From: Pseudomonas orientalis
GTDB lineage: Bacteria; Pseudomonadota; Gammaproteobacteria; Pseudomonadales; Pseudomonadaceae
Direction of reading: 5' to 3'
NCBI RefSeq assembly: GCF_001439815.1
Contig: NZ_JYLM01000002.1
Coordinates: 496,001 to 560,000, forward strand
Length of the DNA: 64,000 nt
The position numbers and the translations under genes are program-made. The notes beneath the pieces are model-generated. The model was given only the letters and a program-made list of their open reading frames with translations. It was not told the DNA's origin and searched no databases. This document shows positions 54,832-63,991 of the stretch, piece after piece. Numbering within the stretch: position 1 is the stretch's first letter; each line of letters starts with the position of its first letter.

Positions 54832-55995
54832 TTAGTGTGCGGAACTTAGCCTGTTCAGATGATCAATCGCGGTGTAGAACTTTTTGCGATCATGGCTGGC
54901 GATAACCACCAGGCCGACTTTGTCATCATTGGTGTGTGGCCTGCCCAACGGTGGATTGGCCTCGCCCATGACCAGCCTGATAATATCCACTTCCCGTAAG
55001 TAATTCTTGAGAAGCTCCGTATCCAGCGGTTCATAAAAGAGATGAGAGCCGGCGAATTCGTAACGTACCGGTTGTTCGGAAGTAGTTGTTTCGACTGCAC
55101 AACTGTGGAATTGCAATGTTTCTCTGAACAGATCAACGCCTGTTGTCAATTCAACCAACAGACCGATGTAATCGCCGCCGACCCGGTTGTTGATCTCTAT
55201 CAGATGAAACTGTCCATCCGCGATAATCACCTCAATATGACAGGGACCGTGTTTATAGTTGATGGCAGTTAATAAGCGCTCGCAATAACGACTCAGTTGC
55301 TTGAGCGTGTCGCTGTCGAGATTGTCCGGCGAGATGATGTGCTGCTCTTCTGCAAGGGATGTTTGGTACAGCTGTTTGTTGGTGACTGCGAGGACACGGT
55401 GTTGCGAATCGATAGTCAGTGTTTCAACGCTGACTTCCCGACCGTTCAGGAATTCTTCCGCCAACATGACGAAATTTTCCTGAGGCAGTTCGTCCAGTGT
55501 ACTGCGCAGGGACGTAGCGTCTTTAATGATAAAGACGTTTTCGCTCCCGGAGCCCTTCGGGTCTTTCAGGACGATTGCGCCTGCGTGCCGGCTGAAAAAA
55601 CGTTCGACGTCGGCGCGTGTTCTGCAGGTTTCGCTATTGACGGCGAATTCGGTCTTTTCAAGCTTGGTGCGCATCAAGGCCTTGTCGATACACATTTCGC
55701 AGGTGTCGAAGTCCATGCCGGCAATCGCATAACGTTGGCTGGCGCGTGCCGCTGGCAGTAACCCGTCTTCGGTGAATGAAAAAATGAAATCAACTGGTTG
55801 GGTTGTCAGGATCTCATCCATCTTGTCGAGAACGGTGGCTTCGCAGAAGTCACTGACAAGATGAATCTTGTCAGTCAGGGCTGTGAGGTTGGGGCCAACC
55901 GAGTCAGGTAGTTGCAATACGGTAAAATCAAAACCCAAGCCGCCATAGTGCATGAAGGTTTCATCATGTCCGCCGATCATCACGATATGCTTCAT
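54832..55995 (-). CDS. ATP-grasp carboxylate-amine ligase
   Basis: A 387-residue ATP-grasp enzyme. Lysine for ATP in AIVLKDPKGSGSENVFII, then VMLAEEFLNGREVSVETLTI, and Mg2+ ligands in CHIEVIIADGQFHLIEINNR, ending VGGDYIGLL. The family joins a carboxylate to an amine through an acyl phosphate, often making dipeptides. ATG at 55995 with GAGG six bases upstream. First gene of the operon, so probably the committed ligation step or last assembly step. Confidence 0.85.
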   Translation of the reverse strand: MKHIVMIGGHDETFMHYGGLGFDFTVLQLPDSVGPNLTALTDKIHLVSDFCEATVLDKMDEILTTQPVDFIFSFTEDGLLPAARASQRYAIAGMDFDTCEMCIDKALMRTKLEKTEFAVNSETCRTRADVERFFSRHAGAIVLKDPKGSGSENVFIIKDATSLRSTLDELPQENFVMLAEEFLNGREVSVETLTIDSQHRVLAVTNKQLYQTSLAEEQHIISPDNLDSDTLKQLSRYCERLLTAINYKHGPCHIEVIIADGQFHLIEINNRVGGDYIGLLVELTTGVDLFRETLQFHSCAVETTTSEQPVRYEFAGSHLFYEPLDTELLKNYLREVDIIRLVMGEANPPLGRPHTNDDKVGLVVIASHDRKKFYTAIDHLNRLSSAH

Positions 55996-56050
55996 AATAT
56001 GCCTCAATAGATCATTCGACCCATAAGGGTCGAGCGTGCAGGAAATGGTG

Positions 56051-56066
56051 GTTAATACCCGTTAAC
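56051..56066. promoter_or_regulatory. Candidate operator upstream of the biosynthetic operon
   Basis: Inverted repeat GTTAA-TACCCG-TTAAC, about 55 bases before the ATP-grasp start. It could bind a regulator, but none is encoded in the cluster. Confidence 0.35.
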
Positions 56067-56564
56067 GGTGCGTGAGTTACCCGATGTATCGATGTTGATT
56101 CATTTGGCAAATAAATGTGTTCGCGCGTTTCGCAGGTGGAAACGAACGGCGTACAGGGAGATGCTGACTTATTCAAGAACTAGTTGTTGGCCCCTGATCA
56201 ATCAAGACTCCCAGCGAGGGACTGGCTCGTGCCGAGGACGTAATGATATCTATCGCTGGAATGGTGTTGAGCTGAAACTGATAATGCGCGGAGTGGTTTA
56301 GAGGAAAAGGTACGCGGAAGAGGAGAAGTAGTTATAACGGCGGTATGAAACATGCTAATTCCTTTTAGCGTTTAAAACGTTATTGATTATTATGAGTGCG
56401 ATCCTTGCTCGTGACCGATAATTTCATTGTTGTTCCTGGATGTCAATGCTGAAAAAACAACTTGACAAGGTGGCTGCCAAGAGGATCTAGATAAAATAAA
56501 CCCCTAAGTCGACGCGCCAGCAATCGCGCTTCAGCCAGCCATACCCAAGCTTCACCCGCGCCGT

Positions 56565-56705
56565 GTAATCACGGCAGTCATTTGCGCGGCGGTGCTGCTC
56601 AACGAACAACTGACGCTCCCCATGCTGCTGGGCGGTGGTGTGACTCTGACGGTCATCTACCTGTGCTACATACCCCTTGCGCATGGCAGGGCGATGAGGA
56701 TTTGA
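56565..56705 (+). pseudogene. C-terminal fragment of an EamA/DMT-family permease
   Basis: One frame reads VITAVICAAVLLNEQLTLPM, then LLGGGVTLTVIYLC, and ends TGA. This resembles the last helices of EamA transporters (LLxxEPLTxPMLLGGxxVLxGVYL). No start or upstream domains remain. Confidence 0.5.
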
Positions 56706-56968
56706 TAAGACTACGGACAAACATGGTTACGCTGTGTAGAATCGATTTACGCATACAAGAATATGGACTTGCGCTCACGCAAGCCTCGCCGTCAGAGACT
56801 GATGACACCATGAAGCAACTCGGTTCGCCCCTCATCTTTGGTGACTTCCTTGCCCGCAGCGTGCGAGGCCTTTCCTGCGCGCCTCCCGCTGACCTCATCC
56901 TTGCCCGCAAATAACCCAATAGCTGGTAAACAACCAGTTGTTGCCCCAAGCATGATGAGGCACCCGAC

Positions 56969-58045
56969 ATGACCGACCAATACGAAAACCCGATGGGCCT
57001 GATGGGCTTTGAATTCATTGAGTTCGCATCGCCGACCCCGGGCACCCTGGAGCCGATCTTCGAGATCATGGGTTTCACCAAGGTGGCGACCCACCGTTCC
57101 AAGAACGTGCACCTGTATCGCCAGGGCGAGATCAACCTGATCCTCAATAACGAGCCGAACAGTCTGGCCTCGTACTTCGCCGCCGAACACGGCCCCTCGG
57201 TGTGCGGCATGGCATTTCGCGTGAAGAACTCGCAGCAGGCCTACAAGCGCGCCCTGGAACTGGGGGCGCAGCCGATTCATATCGAAACCGGTCCGATGGA
57301 ACTGAACCTGCCGGCGATCAAAGGCATCGGCGGGGCGCCGCTGTACCTGATCGACCGTTTTGGCGAAGGCAGCTCGATCTATGACATCGACTTCGTCTAC
57401 CTCGAAGGCGTAGACCGCAACCCGCAGGGCGCCGGCCTGAAGGTCATCGATCACCTGACCCACAACGTCTACCGTGGGCGCATGGCCTACTGGGCCAATT
57501 TCTACGAGAAGTTGTTCAACTTCCGTGAAGCGCGCTATTTCGACATCAAGGGCGAGTACACCGGCCTGACCTCCAAGGCCATGAGCGCACCGGATGGCAT
57601 GATCCGCATCCCGTTGAACGAAGAGTCGTCCAAGGGCGCAGGCCAGATCGAAGAGTTCCTGATGCAGTTCAACGGCGAGGGCATCCAGCACGTGGCGTTC
57701 CTCACCGACGACCTGGTCACGACCTGGGACGCGTTGAAGAAGATCGGCATGCGCTTCATGACCGCGCCGCCGGACACTTACTACGAAATGCTCGAAGGCC
57801 GCCTGCCCAACCACGGCGAACCGGTGGACCAGCTTCAAGCGCGCGGGATCTTGCTGGACGGCTCGTCGATCGAAGGCGACAAGCGCCTGTTGCTGCAGAT
57901 ATTCTCGGAAACCCTGATGGGCCCGGTGTTCTTCGAGTTCATTCAGCGCAAAGGCGACGACGGGTTCGGCGAAGGCAACTTCAAGGCGTTGTTCGAGTCG
58001 ATCGAGCGCGATCAGGTACGTCGCGGTGTATTGACCGCCGACTGA
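56969..58045 (+). CDS. hppD: 4-hydroxyphenylpyruvate dioxygenase
   Basis: A 358-residue non-haem iron enzyme of tyrosine catabolism, converting 4-hydroxyphenylpyruvate to homogentisate. Iron ligands lie in VIDHLTHNV (His), GIQHVAF (His) and [10 protein letters not shown] (Glu). Length is normal for bacterial HPPD. Its terminator downstream is split by a short mobile element. Confidence 0.96.
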   Translation: MTDQYENPMGLMGFEFIEFASPTPGTLEPIFEIMGFTKVATHRSKNVHLYRQGEINLILNNEPNSLASYFAAEHGPSVCGMAFRVKNSQQAYKRALELGAQPIHIETGPMELNLPAIKGIGGAPLYLIDRFGEGSSIYDIDFVYLEGVDRNPQGAGLKVIDHLTHNVYRGRMAYWANFYEKLFNFREARYFDIKGEYTGLTSKAMSAPDGMIRIPLNEESSKGAGQIEEFLMQFNGEGIQHVAFLTDDLVTTWDALKKIGMRFMTAPPDTYYEMLEGRLPNHGEPVDQLQARGILLDGSSIEGDKRLLLQIFSETLMGPVFFEFIQRKGDDGFGEGNFKALFESIERDQVRRGVLTAD

Positions 58046-58058
58046 GCAATACAAAGCC

Positions 58059-58238
58059 CGGCTTTGGCCGTAATGCCGTTCAGTCAAGGCTTTTTGTAGG
58101 AGCGAGCTTGCTCGCGAAAAACGTCAACGATAACGCGTGTTTCCTGAATGAACGCGGCGCCTGTGCGTTTTTCGCGAGCAAGCTCGCTCCTACAGAGGGC
58201 GATATACGCTTAACTGAACGGCATTACGGCTTCGGCCG
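58059..58238. mobile_element. MITE-like element 2 inserted in the hppD terminator, with 12-bp target duplication
   Basis: The element proper is 58071-58226 (156 bp), with termini TAATGCCGTTCAGTCAAG and CTTAACTGAACGGCATTA and perfect REP arms of 28 bases around the core. Flanks are CGGCTTTGGCCG (58059-58070) and CGGCTTCGGCCG (58227-58238), a 12-bp duplication with one change. Removing the element restores AAAGCCCGGC-TTCG-GCCGGGCTTT, a normal terminator. Its outer arms match the reverse complement of element 1, but its core is in the same orientation as element 1. Confidence 0.85.
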
Positions 58239-58258
58239 GGCTTTCTTTTGCCTGGGAT

Positions 58259-59140
58259 TCAGGCTTTGCGTTGACGCACCAGATGCTTGAACCCTTCATA
58301 CACCAGCACCATCACCGCCAGCCAGATCGGGATATAGGTCAGCCATTGCCCGCCCTTGATGCCTTCACCCAGCAGTAATGCCACCGCGAGCAACAACACC
58401 GGCTCCACATAGCTGAGCAGGCCGAACAGGCTGAAGGCCAGCAACCGGCTGGCGATGATGTAGCTCACCAGCGCCGAAGCACTGATCAAGCCCAGCATGG
58501 GAATCAACGCGTACAGCCTGGGCTGCGCATCCAGTACCGCGAAGCCCTGTTCGCCGCTTTGCACAAACCACCAGGCCACCGGCAGCATCAGCGCCATGTC
58601 CAGCCACAGGCCGCCCAGATGGTCGGTGCCCAGGTATTTGCGCACCACGAAGTACACCGGGTAACCGATGATCACCACCAGCGTGGCCCAGGAAAAACCG
58701 CCGGCCTGGTACAGCTCGTTGAGCACACCCAGTGTGGCAAACGCCACGGCGATCTGCTGCAAGCGCGACAACTGCTCGCCGTAGACCAGACGCCCGGTCA
58801 GCACCATGGTCAGCGGCAACAGGAAATAGCCCACCGACACGTCCAGGCTGCGCCCATTGAGCGGTGCCCACATGAACAGCCATAACTGCACGCCGAGCAG
58901 CGCGGACGAGACCAGCACACCGCCGATCAGGCGCGGGCTGGCCGCGAGCATGCGCAGCAGTTCCCACACCCGTCGCCATTCTCCGCTGACCAACATGAAG
59001 ACGGTCATGCAGGGCACGGTCAGCAACATGCGCCAGCCGAAAATTTCCAGGCCACTCAGGGGGGTGAGCAGCGACGTGAAGTAATACATCACGGCAAACA
59101 ACACCGACGCCGACACCGATAACACAACACCTTTAGACAC
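58259..59140 (-). CDS. rarD: RarD-like EamA-superfamily permease
   Basis: A 293-residue membrane protein with ten segments and RarD-type start SKGVVLSVSASVLFAVMYYF, plus NGRSLDVSVGYFLLPLTMVL and LLSYVEPVLLLAVALLLGE. The GTG at 59140 has GAGGA upstream; no good ATG exists. Substrate unknown. Confidence 0.82.
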   Translation of the reverse strand: MSKGVVLSVSASVLFAVMYYFTSLLTPLSGLEIFGWRMLLTVPCMTVFMLVSGEWRRVWELLRMLAASPRLIGGVLVSSALLGVQLWLFMWAPLNGRSLDVSVGYFLLPLTMVLTGRLVYGEQLSRLQQIAVAFATLGVLNELYQAGGFSWATLVVIIGYPVYFVVRKYLGTDHLGGLWLDMALMLPVAWWFVQSGEQGFAVLDAQPRLYALIPMLGLISASALVSYIIASRLLAFSLFGLLSYVEPVLLLAVALLLGEGIKGGQWLTYIPIWLAVMVLVYEGFKHLVRQRKA

Positions 59141-59324
59141 GCAGTCCTCGCGAAAGCCGATTGGAGATAAACAAGAGATTGAGAGGGGGATTATGGTGCT
59201 TTTGAGCGCAAAGATGCGCTGTTTTGGGGCGAGAGGCGGAAAAAGGCTGAAAATGGTCGGTTTACATGCTTGGGCTCGAGCGCTCCCACAGGAGTTGACG
59301 AGCCCGCGTGCCTCGATGGGCTGT

Positions 59325-60335
59325 TCAGGGACGTGCCGTACGACCCGAAACAAAGTGACTCACATCGTTGAACCCCGGCGTGGACGAGTGCCCAGGAGTC
59401 ACCAGCGAATCGATGAATGCCTCATCTTCAGCGCTGATCTTCACGTCCAGTGCGCCGGTATAGGCATCCCACTGCGCCTCGGTGCGCGGGCCGACAATCG
59501 CCGAACTCACCGCCGCGCTATTGAGCACCCAGGCAATCGCGAACTCGACCATGCCCACGCCACGTCCCTGGGTGTATTGCTGGATCTGCTGGGCGATGCG
59601 CAGCGATTCCACGCGCCATTCGGTTTCCAGGATACGTTTGTCCTGGCGTGCCGCGCGGCTGCCGGGCTCAGGTGTCAAGTCGGGCGCGTACTTGCCGCTG
59701 AGCACGCCACGCGCCAGCGGGCTGTACGGCACCACGCCCAGGCCATAGGCGGCAGCGGCGGTGATCTGCTCGATTTCGGCCTGGCGATTGACGATGTTGT
59801 ACAACGGTTGGCTGATGATCGGTCTGTCAACGCCCAGCCGCTCGGCCACGCGAATGACCTCGGCGATACGCCAGCCACGGTAGTTGGACAAGCCCCAGTA
59901 GCGAACTTTGCCCTGGGCAATAAGATCGCCGATCGCTGATACCGTGACCTCCAGCGGCGTGTCGTGGTCCTCGCGGTGCAGGTAGTAGATGTCCAGGTAA
60001 TCGGTGTCCAGGCGGCCCAGGCTGGCCTCCAGTGCGTTGAACATACGCTTGCGGCTCAGCCCGTTGCGGTTGGGCACGCCATCCGCTGGACCAAGCCCGA
60101 CCTTGGACGCCACCACCCAGTCCTGACGGTTGCGCGCGATGGCCTCGCCGACGATCTCCTCGGAGCGCCCGCCGGTATAGACGTCGGCGCTGTCGATAAA
60201 GTTGATGCCCTGGTCCCAGGCCTTGTCGATGATGCGCAGCGAGTCTTCAGTGCTGGTCTGTTCGCCAAACATCATGGTGCCCAGCGTCAGTGCGCTGACC
60301 TTCAATCCGGACTGGCCCAATGTGCGGTAAATCAT
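59325..60335 (-). CDS. Aldo/keto reductase
   Basis: A 336-residue AKR of the YghZ/Kv-beta-like type. Catalytic motif DSADVYTGGRSEEIVGEA (Tyr), lysine in VVASKVGLG, histidine in YYLHREDHDTP. It reduces carbonyls with NADPH; substrate unknown. It is encoded about 80 bases downstream of a LysR gene in the same direction. Confidence 0.88.
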   Translation of the reverse strand: MIYRTLGQSGLKVSALTLGTMMFGEQTSTEDSLRIIDKAWDQGINFIDSADVYTGGRSEEIVGEAIARNRQDWVVASKVGLGPADGVPNRNGLSRKRMFNALEASLGRLDTDYLDIYYLHREDHDTPLEVTVSAIGDLIAQGKVRYWGLSNYRGWRIAEVIRVAERLGVDRPIISQPLYNIVNRQAEIEQITAAAAYGLGVVPYSPLARGVLSGKYAPDLTPEPGSRAARQDKRILETEWRVESLRIAQQIQQYTQGRGVGMVEFAIAWVLNSAAVSSAIVGPRTEAQWDAYTGALDVKISAEDEAFIDSLVTPGHSSTPGFNDVSHFVSGRTARP

Positions 60336-60416
60336 GCAAAGCTCCTCAAAGCAGGCAAACGTGTGTGATGCAATACCAGACGGGCGCGCTCTGGAACAAG
60401 CCCTGTGCGTGTTTCT

Positions 60417-61319
60417 TCATGCATTCAGCAACGTCTGGCAGCGCTCCTGTAAAAATCGCTGCAGCACTTTCACCCGTTCCGATACCTGCAGGCGATGGGG
60501 GCACATCAGGTTGAACGGCGCCGGTTCGCCTTGCCACCCATCGAACAAGGCCACCAACCGGCCGGCGGCAAGGTCGCCCACCACATCCAGTCGAGCCTTG
60601 TAGGCGATGCCATGCCCGGCCAGGGCCCAACGGCGCACGATTTCGCCGTCGTCGCTGAGATAGTCGCCGCTGACCTCGACCTCTTCAACCTGCGCGCCCT
60701 GGCGAAAGCGCCAGGTCTTGCTGACCTGGCCCTGGCGCATGTAACGCAGCGCGCTGTGCCGTGACAGCTGCGTTGGATGCAACGGTTTGCCGTGGCGCGC
60801 CAGGTAGGCGGGGCTCGCGCAGGCAATGCGATGGTGGTCGGGGGCGATCGGCAGGGCGACCAGGCTGGAGTCCTGGGGCGCGCCAAAGCGCAGGGCAATG
60901 TCGACCGTGTCCCGAAACAGATCGGCGTTGTTGTCGTTGAGCATCAGTTGCAGGCGAATATGCGGGTGTTCAGCCTTGAACGCGTCCAGCCAGCCCAGCA
61001 CCACGTTGCGCCCGAAATCCGACGGCGCCGCCACTTGCAGCAAACCGGTCAGGCCCTGGCTTTGCTGCTTGAGCGCCTGTTCACCTTCAGTCAATGCGGC
61101 CAGCGCAACGCGCACGCTGTCCAGATATCGCCGGCCTTCCTCGGTCAGCCGCATGCTGCGCGTGGATCGGGCGAACAGGCGTGAGCCCAAGCGGGCTTCC
61201 AGGCGCTTGAGGGCGATACTCGCCGCCGCAGGGGTCAAGCCAAGTCCGCGCGCCGCCGCAGACAGGCTGCCTGAATCGGCGGTACGCACGAACACTTCAA
61301 GATCCAGGATAGAGCTCAT
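60417..61319 (-). CDS. LysR-family transcriptional regulator
   Basis: A 300-residue LysR protein: N-terminal helix-turn-helix (LEVFVRTADSGSLSAAARGL, GSRLFARSTRSMRLTEEG) and an effector domain starting QGLTGLLQVAAPSDFGRNVV. Divergent from the SDR gene at 61419, with a 99-base shared promoter, so it probably controls that gene and perhaps the aldo/keto reductase. Confidence 0.9.
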   Translation of the reverse strand: MSSILDLEVFVRTADSGSLSAAARGLGLTPAAASIALKRLEARLGSRLFARSTRSMRLTEEGRRYLDSVRVALAALTEGEQALKQQSQGLTGLLQVAAPSDFGRNVVLGWLDAFKAEHPHIRLQLMLNDNNADLFRDTVDIALRFGAPQDSSLVALPIAPDHHRIACASPAYLARHGKPLHPTQLSRHSALRYMRQGQVSKTWRFRQGAQVEEVEVSGDYLSDDGEIVRRWALAGHGIAYKARLDVVGDLAAGRLVALFDGWQGEPAPFNLMCPHRLQVSERVKVLQRFLQERCQTLLNA

Positions 61320-61418
61320 TTGTAAAATTCCTTTAAGGATCTTGTCGTTTTACCGGGATTTTTCTCCGATTACCAAGCGTGGAAGATGAGCGTTCACTTT
61401 TCAACTAGGACTTTTTCC

Positions 61419-62123
61419 ATGACGACGTCTCTGAGCGGCAAAACCATCATCGTGATCGGCGGCAGTAGCGGTATCGGCGCAGCCGTCGCCAAGGCGGCCG
61501 TCGAGCGCGGTGCACACGTGGTGGTGGCGGGGCGCCGTCTGACCTCGGCGGTTCACAACGGCATGCGCAGCGAGCCGGTGGATGTCAATGACAGCGCCTC
61601 GTTGCAACGCCTGTTCGAAACCGTTGGGCGTTTCGACCACCTGGTCTACACCTGCGGCCCTTCGGTCAACGCCAAGACGTTGATCGAGACTGACCTGGAC
61701 CAGGCCCAGGACAATTTCAATGTCAAACTCTGGGGTGCATTGCGCGCGATTCAACAGGCGCTGCCGTTTCTGCATGAGCATGGCAGCATCAGCCTGACCT
61801 CCGGACAGTTGGGGCGCAAGTTGGTGCCGGGGCAGTTCATCAAGATCGGTATCAATGCCGCCACCGAAGCGCTGGGCAAGCAGTTGGCCAAGGAGCTGGC
61901 GCCGCGCCGTGTCAACGTGATCAGCCCGGGCGTGATCGATACACCGGCCTACGCCGGGCTTGGCGAAGAGCAGCGCCTGGCGATGTTCGCCAAGGTGGGT
62001 GGGGCCTTGCCGGTGGGGCGCGTGGGGCAGGCGCAGGAAGTAGCGGCGGGGTATGTGCTGGCGGTGGAGAACGACTTTATGACCGGCGCCGTGATCGATA
62101 TCGACGGCGGCGGACAGTTGTAA
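61419..62123 (+). CDS. Short-chain dehydrogenase-like protein lacking the YxxxK motif
   Basis: A 234-residue Rossmann protein with an intact cofactor site (VIGGSSGIGAAVAKAAVERG) and a serine at residue 128. Where the catalytic Tyr-x3-Lys should be (about 142-146), the sequence is IKIGIN, so both residues are missing. It may bind NAD(P) without classical catalysis, or use other residues. ATG at 61419 follows CTAGGA. Confidence 0.82.
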   Translation: MTTSLSGKTIIVIGGSSGIGAAVAKAAVERGAHVVVAGRRLTSAVHNGMRSEPVDVNDSASLQRLFETVGRFDHLVYTCGPSVNAKTLIETDLDQAQDNFNVKLWGALRAIQQALPFLHEHGSISLTSGQLGRKLVPGQFIKIGINAATEALGKQLAKELAPRRVNVISPGVIDTPAYAGLGEEQRLAMFAKVGGALPVGRVGQAQEVAAGYVLAVENDFMTGAVIDIDGGGQL

Positions 62124-62139
62124 CCGCGCTCCCACGTGG

Positions 62140-62664
62140 CATAGGTATCTACACAACTTTGGCGCGATGCTGGATCTGTGGTGAGGGAGCTTGCGCCCGT
62201 GACGGCCGGACAGCCGACGCGTTTCTACCTGACGCTCCGGGGTCAAAATGTGGGAGGGGGCTTGCCCCCGATGGCGGCCTCTGGGCCGACCAGGATGTTG
62301 GATTGGACCGAGTACATATCCGTTTCTTCGGTAACGGCCACTTAGGGTTCCGCCCTGACGGCGGCTCACTTTGGAAAAGCCCCAAAGTAAGCAAAGGGCT
62401 CTTGCCCCACCACTCGGCACCTCGCCCAGGCTCGGTGTGCCCGAACGCAGGCTTGAATCCGTGGGCCGCCGCAATGGGCCATCCATGGCCCAGTGCGGCT
62501 AACCCGGCGTCCTGCCGGGTTGCCCACGGATTCAAGCCTGCGTTCGGCCAGCGTGGTTTAACGGGGCGCCTGAGATCAAGATCAAAAGCCAGATCAAGAG
62601 CAAGAGCGGCTCGCTTCGCATCGTGGTTACGGTTGAGCGCTACAGAGTTGTGTGGATACCTATG
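62140..62664 (+). repeat. Dispersed non-coding repeat, copy C (most complete)
   Basis: A 525-base copy bounded by inverted repeats CATAGGTATCTACACAAC (62140) and GTTGTGTGGATACCTATG (to 62664), with one mismatch. Inside lie a REP palindrome (about 62249-62273) and the blocks shared with copies A and B, including the long hairpin at about 62445-62545. Flanks CCCACGTGG and CTCACATGG are similar and may be an old target duplication. No transposase. Confidence 0.78.
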
Positions 62665-62680
62665 CTCACATGGGCGCGCT

Positions 62681-63991
62681 TTAGACCTTCAAGGTGCGCG
62701 TCATCCGCAACGCCAACACACTGCCAGCAACGATCACTGCGGCCAGCAGATACAGGGCTACGTCCGTGGACCCGGTGGCATCTTTGACGAAGCCTACGAT
62801 GTACGGGCTGAGAAACCCGGCCATCTGGCCCATGGAGTTGATCAACGCCAGCCCGCCGGCCGCGGCGCCCGCGCTGAGCATGGCGGTGGGCACCGGCCAG
62901 AACATCGGCAGGCCGGTGAGGGCGCCCATGGTGGCGATGGTCAGGCCGAGGATGGCGATCGCCGGGGTGGTGGCGAAGTTCACCGCGATGACCAGGCCAA
63001 TCGCGCCCATCAGCATCGGCACCACCAGGTGCCAGCGACGCTCCTTGCGCAGGTCGGCCGAGCGGCCTACCAGCAACATGAACACCGCAGCCAGCAGGTA
63101 AGGGATTGCACTGAGCCAGCCAATCACCAGGTTATCGCTGAAACCCAGGCTCTTGATGATTGATGGCAGCCAGAAGTTGATCGCATACACGCCGCTCTGG
63201 ATACAGAAGTAGATCAGGCCGAACGCCCAGATCGCCGGGTTTTTGAAGACCTCGGCCAGGGAGTCGGTGGTGGTTTTCGGTTTGTTCGCCAGATCGATGG
63301 CCTGGTCGGCTTCCAGCAGCGCGCGTTCGTGGGGCTTGAGCCACCTGGCATTGGCGAAGTTGTCGCTGAGCAGAAAGTAGGCGAGGGCGCCGAGGATCAC
63401 GGTGGGGATGCCTTGCAACAGGAACATCCACTGCCATCCGGCAAGCCCGCCCTGGCCAGCCGCGAAGTGGTTGAGAATCCAGCCGGAGAACGGGCTGCCG
63501 AGCAGGCCGGAGACCGGAATCGCCGACATGAACAACGCCATGATCCGGCCACGGCGAAAGGTCGGGAACCACTGCGAGAGGTACAGCACCACGCCCGGAA
63601 AGAAGCCCGCTTCGGCGGCACCGGTAAACAGGCGCAAGGTGTAGAAGTGCGTCGGTGTGGTCACGAACAGCAGGCAGGTGGACAGGGTGCCCCATACGAT
63701 CATCATCAGCGCAATCCAGCGCCTCGGCCCGAACCGGGTCAGCGCCAGGTTGCTCGGCACGCCGCACAGGACGTAGCCGATAAAGAAAATCCCGGCACCC
63801 AGGCCGTACACGGTTTCACTGAATTTCAACGCATCGAGCATCTGCAACTTGGCAAAGCCAACGTTGACCCGGTCAAGGTAGTTGAACAGGTAGCAGATAA
63901 AAATGAAGGGGATAAGGCGCAGGGTTACGCGCTTGTAGATGGCGTTTTTATCGTCATCGGTGGCCAGTGCTGCAGCGGCGCTCTGTGACAT
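62681..63991 (-). CDS. MFS transporter of the anion:cation symporter (phthalate permease) type
   Basis: A 436-residue, 12-segment MFS permease. ACS-family features: RLIPFIFICYLFNYLDRVNVGFA, the loop GVPSNLALTRFGPRRWIA, and RLFTGAAEAGFFPGVVLYLSQWFP. It imports an organic anion such as a sugar acid or aromatic acid. Complete, with the start near the window edge; its upstream context is not visible. Confidence 0.9.
   Translation of the reverse strand: MSQSAAAALATDDDKNAIYKRVTLRLIPFIFICYLFNYLDRVNVGFAKLQMLDALKFSETVYGLGAGIFFIGYVLCGVPSNLALTRFGPRRWIALMMIVWGTLSTCLLFVTTPTHFYTLRLFTGAAEAGFFPGVVLYLSQWFPTFRRGRIMALFMSAIPVSGLLGSPFSGWILNHFAAGQGGLAGWQWMFLLQGIPTVILGALAYFLLSDNFANARWLKPHERALLEADQAIDLANKPKTTTDSLAEVFKNPAIWAFGLIYFCIQSGVYAINFWLPSIIKSLGFSDNLVIGWLSAIPYLLAAVFMLLVGRSADLRKERRWHLVVPMLMGAIGLVIAVNFATTPAIAILGLTIATMGALTGLPMFWPVPTAMLSAGAAAGGLALINSMGQMAGFLSPYIVGFVKDATGSTDVALYLLAAVIVAGSVLALRMTRTLKV

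Larger units (their letters stand above)
56008..56968. other. Long intergenic region upstream of operon and hppD
   Basis: Almost 1 kb. The part next to the operon is AT-rich (56300-56500) and carries the likely promoter. The rest contains a decayed transporter fragment (56565-56705). Short frames here have no ribosome sites or recognisable products. Confidence 0.5.

Noticed and set aside
56792-58087. 431-codon frame antisense to hppD
   Set aside because: Shadow of a highly conserved enzyme gene; no ribosome site or domain.
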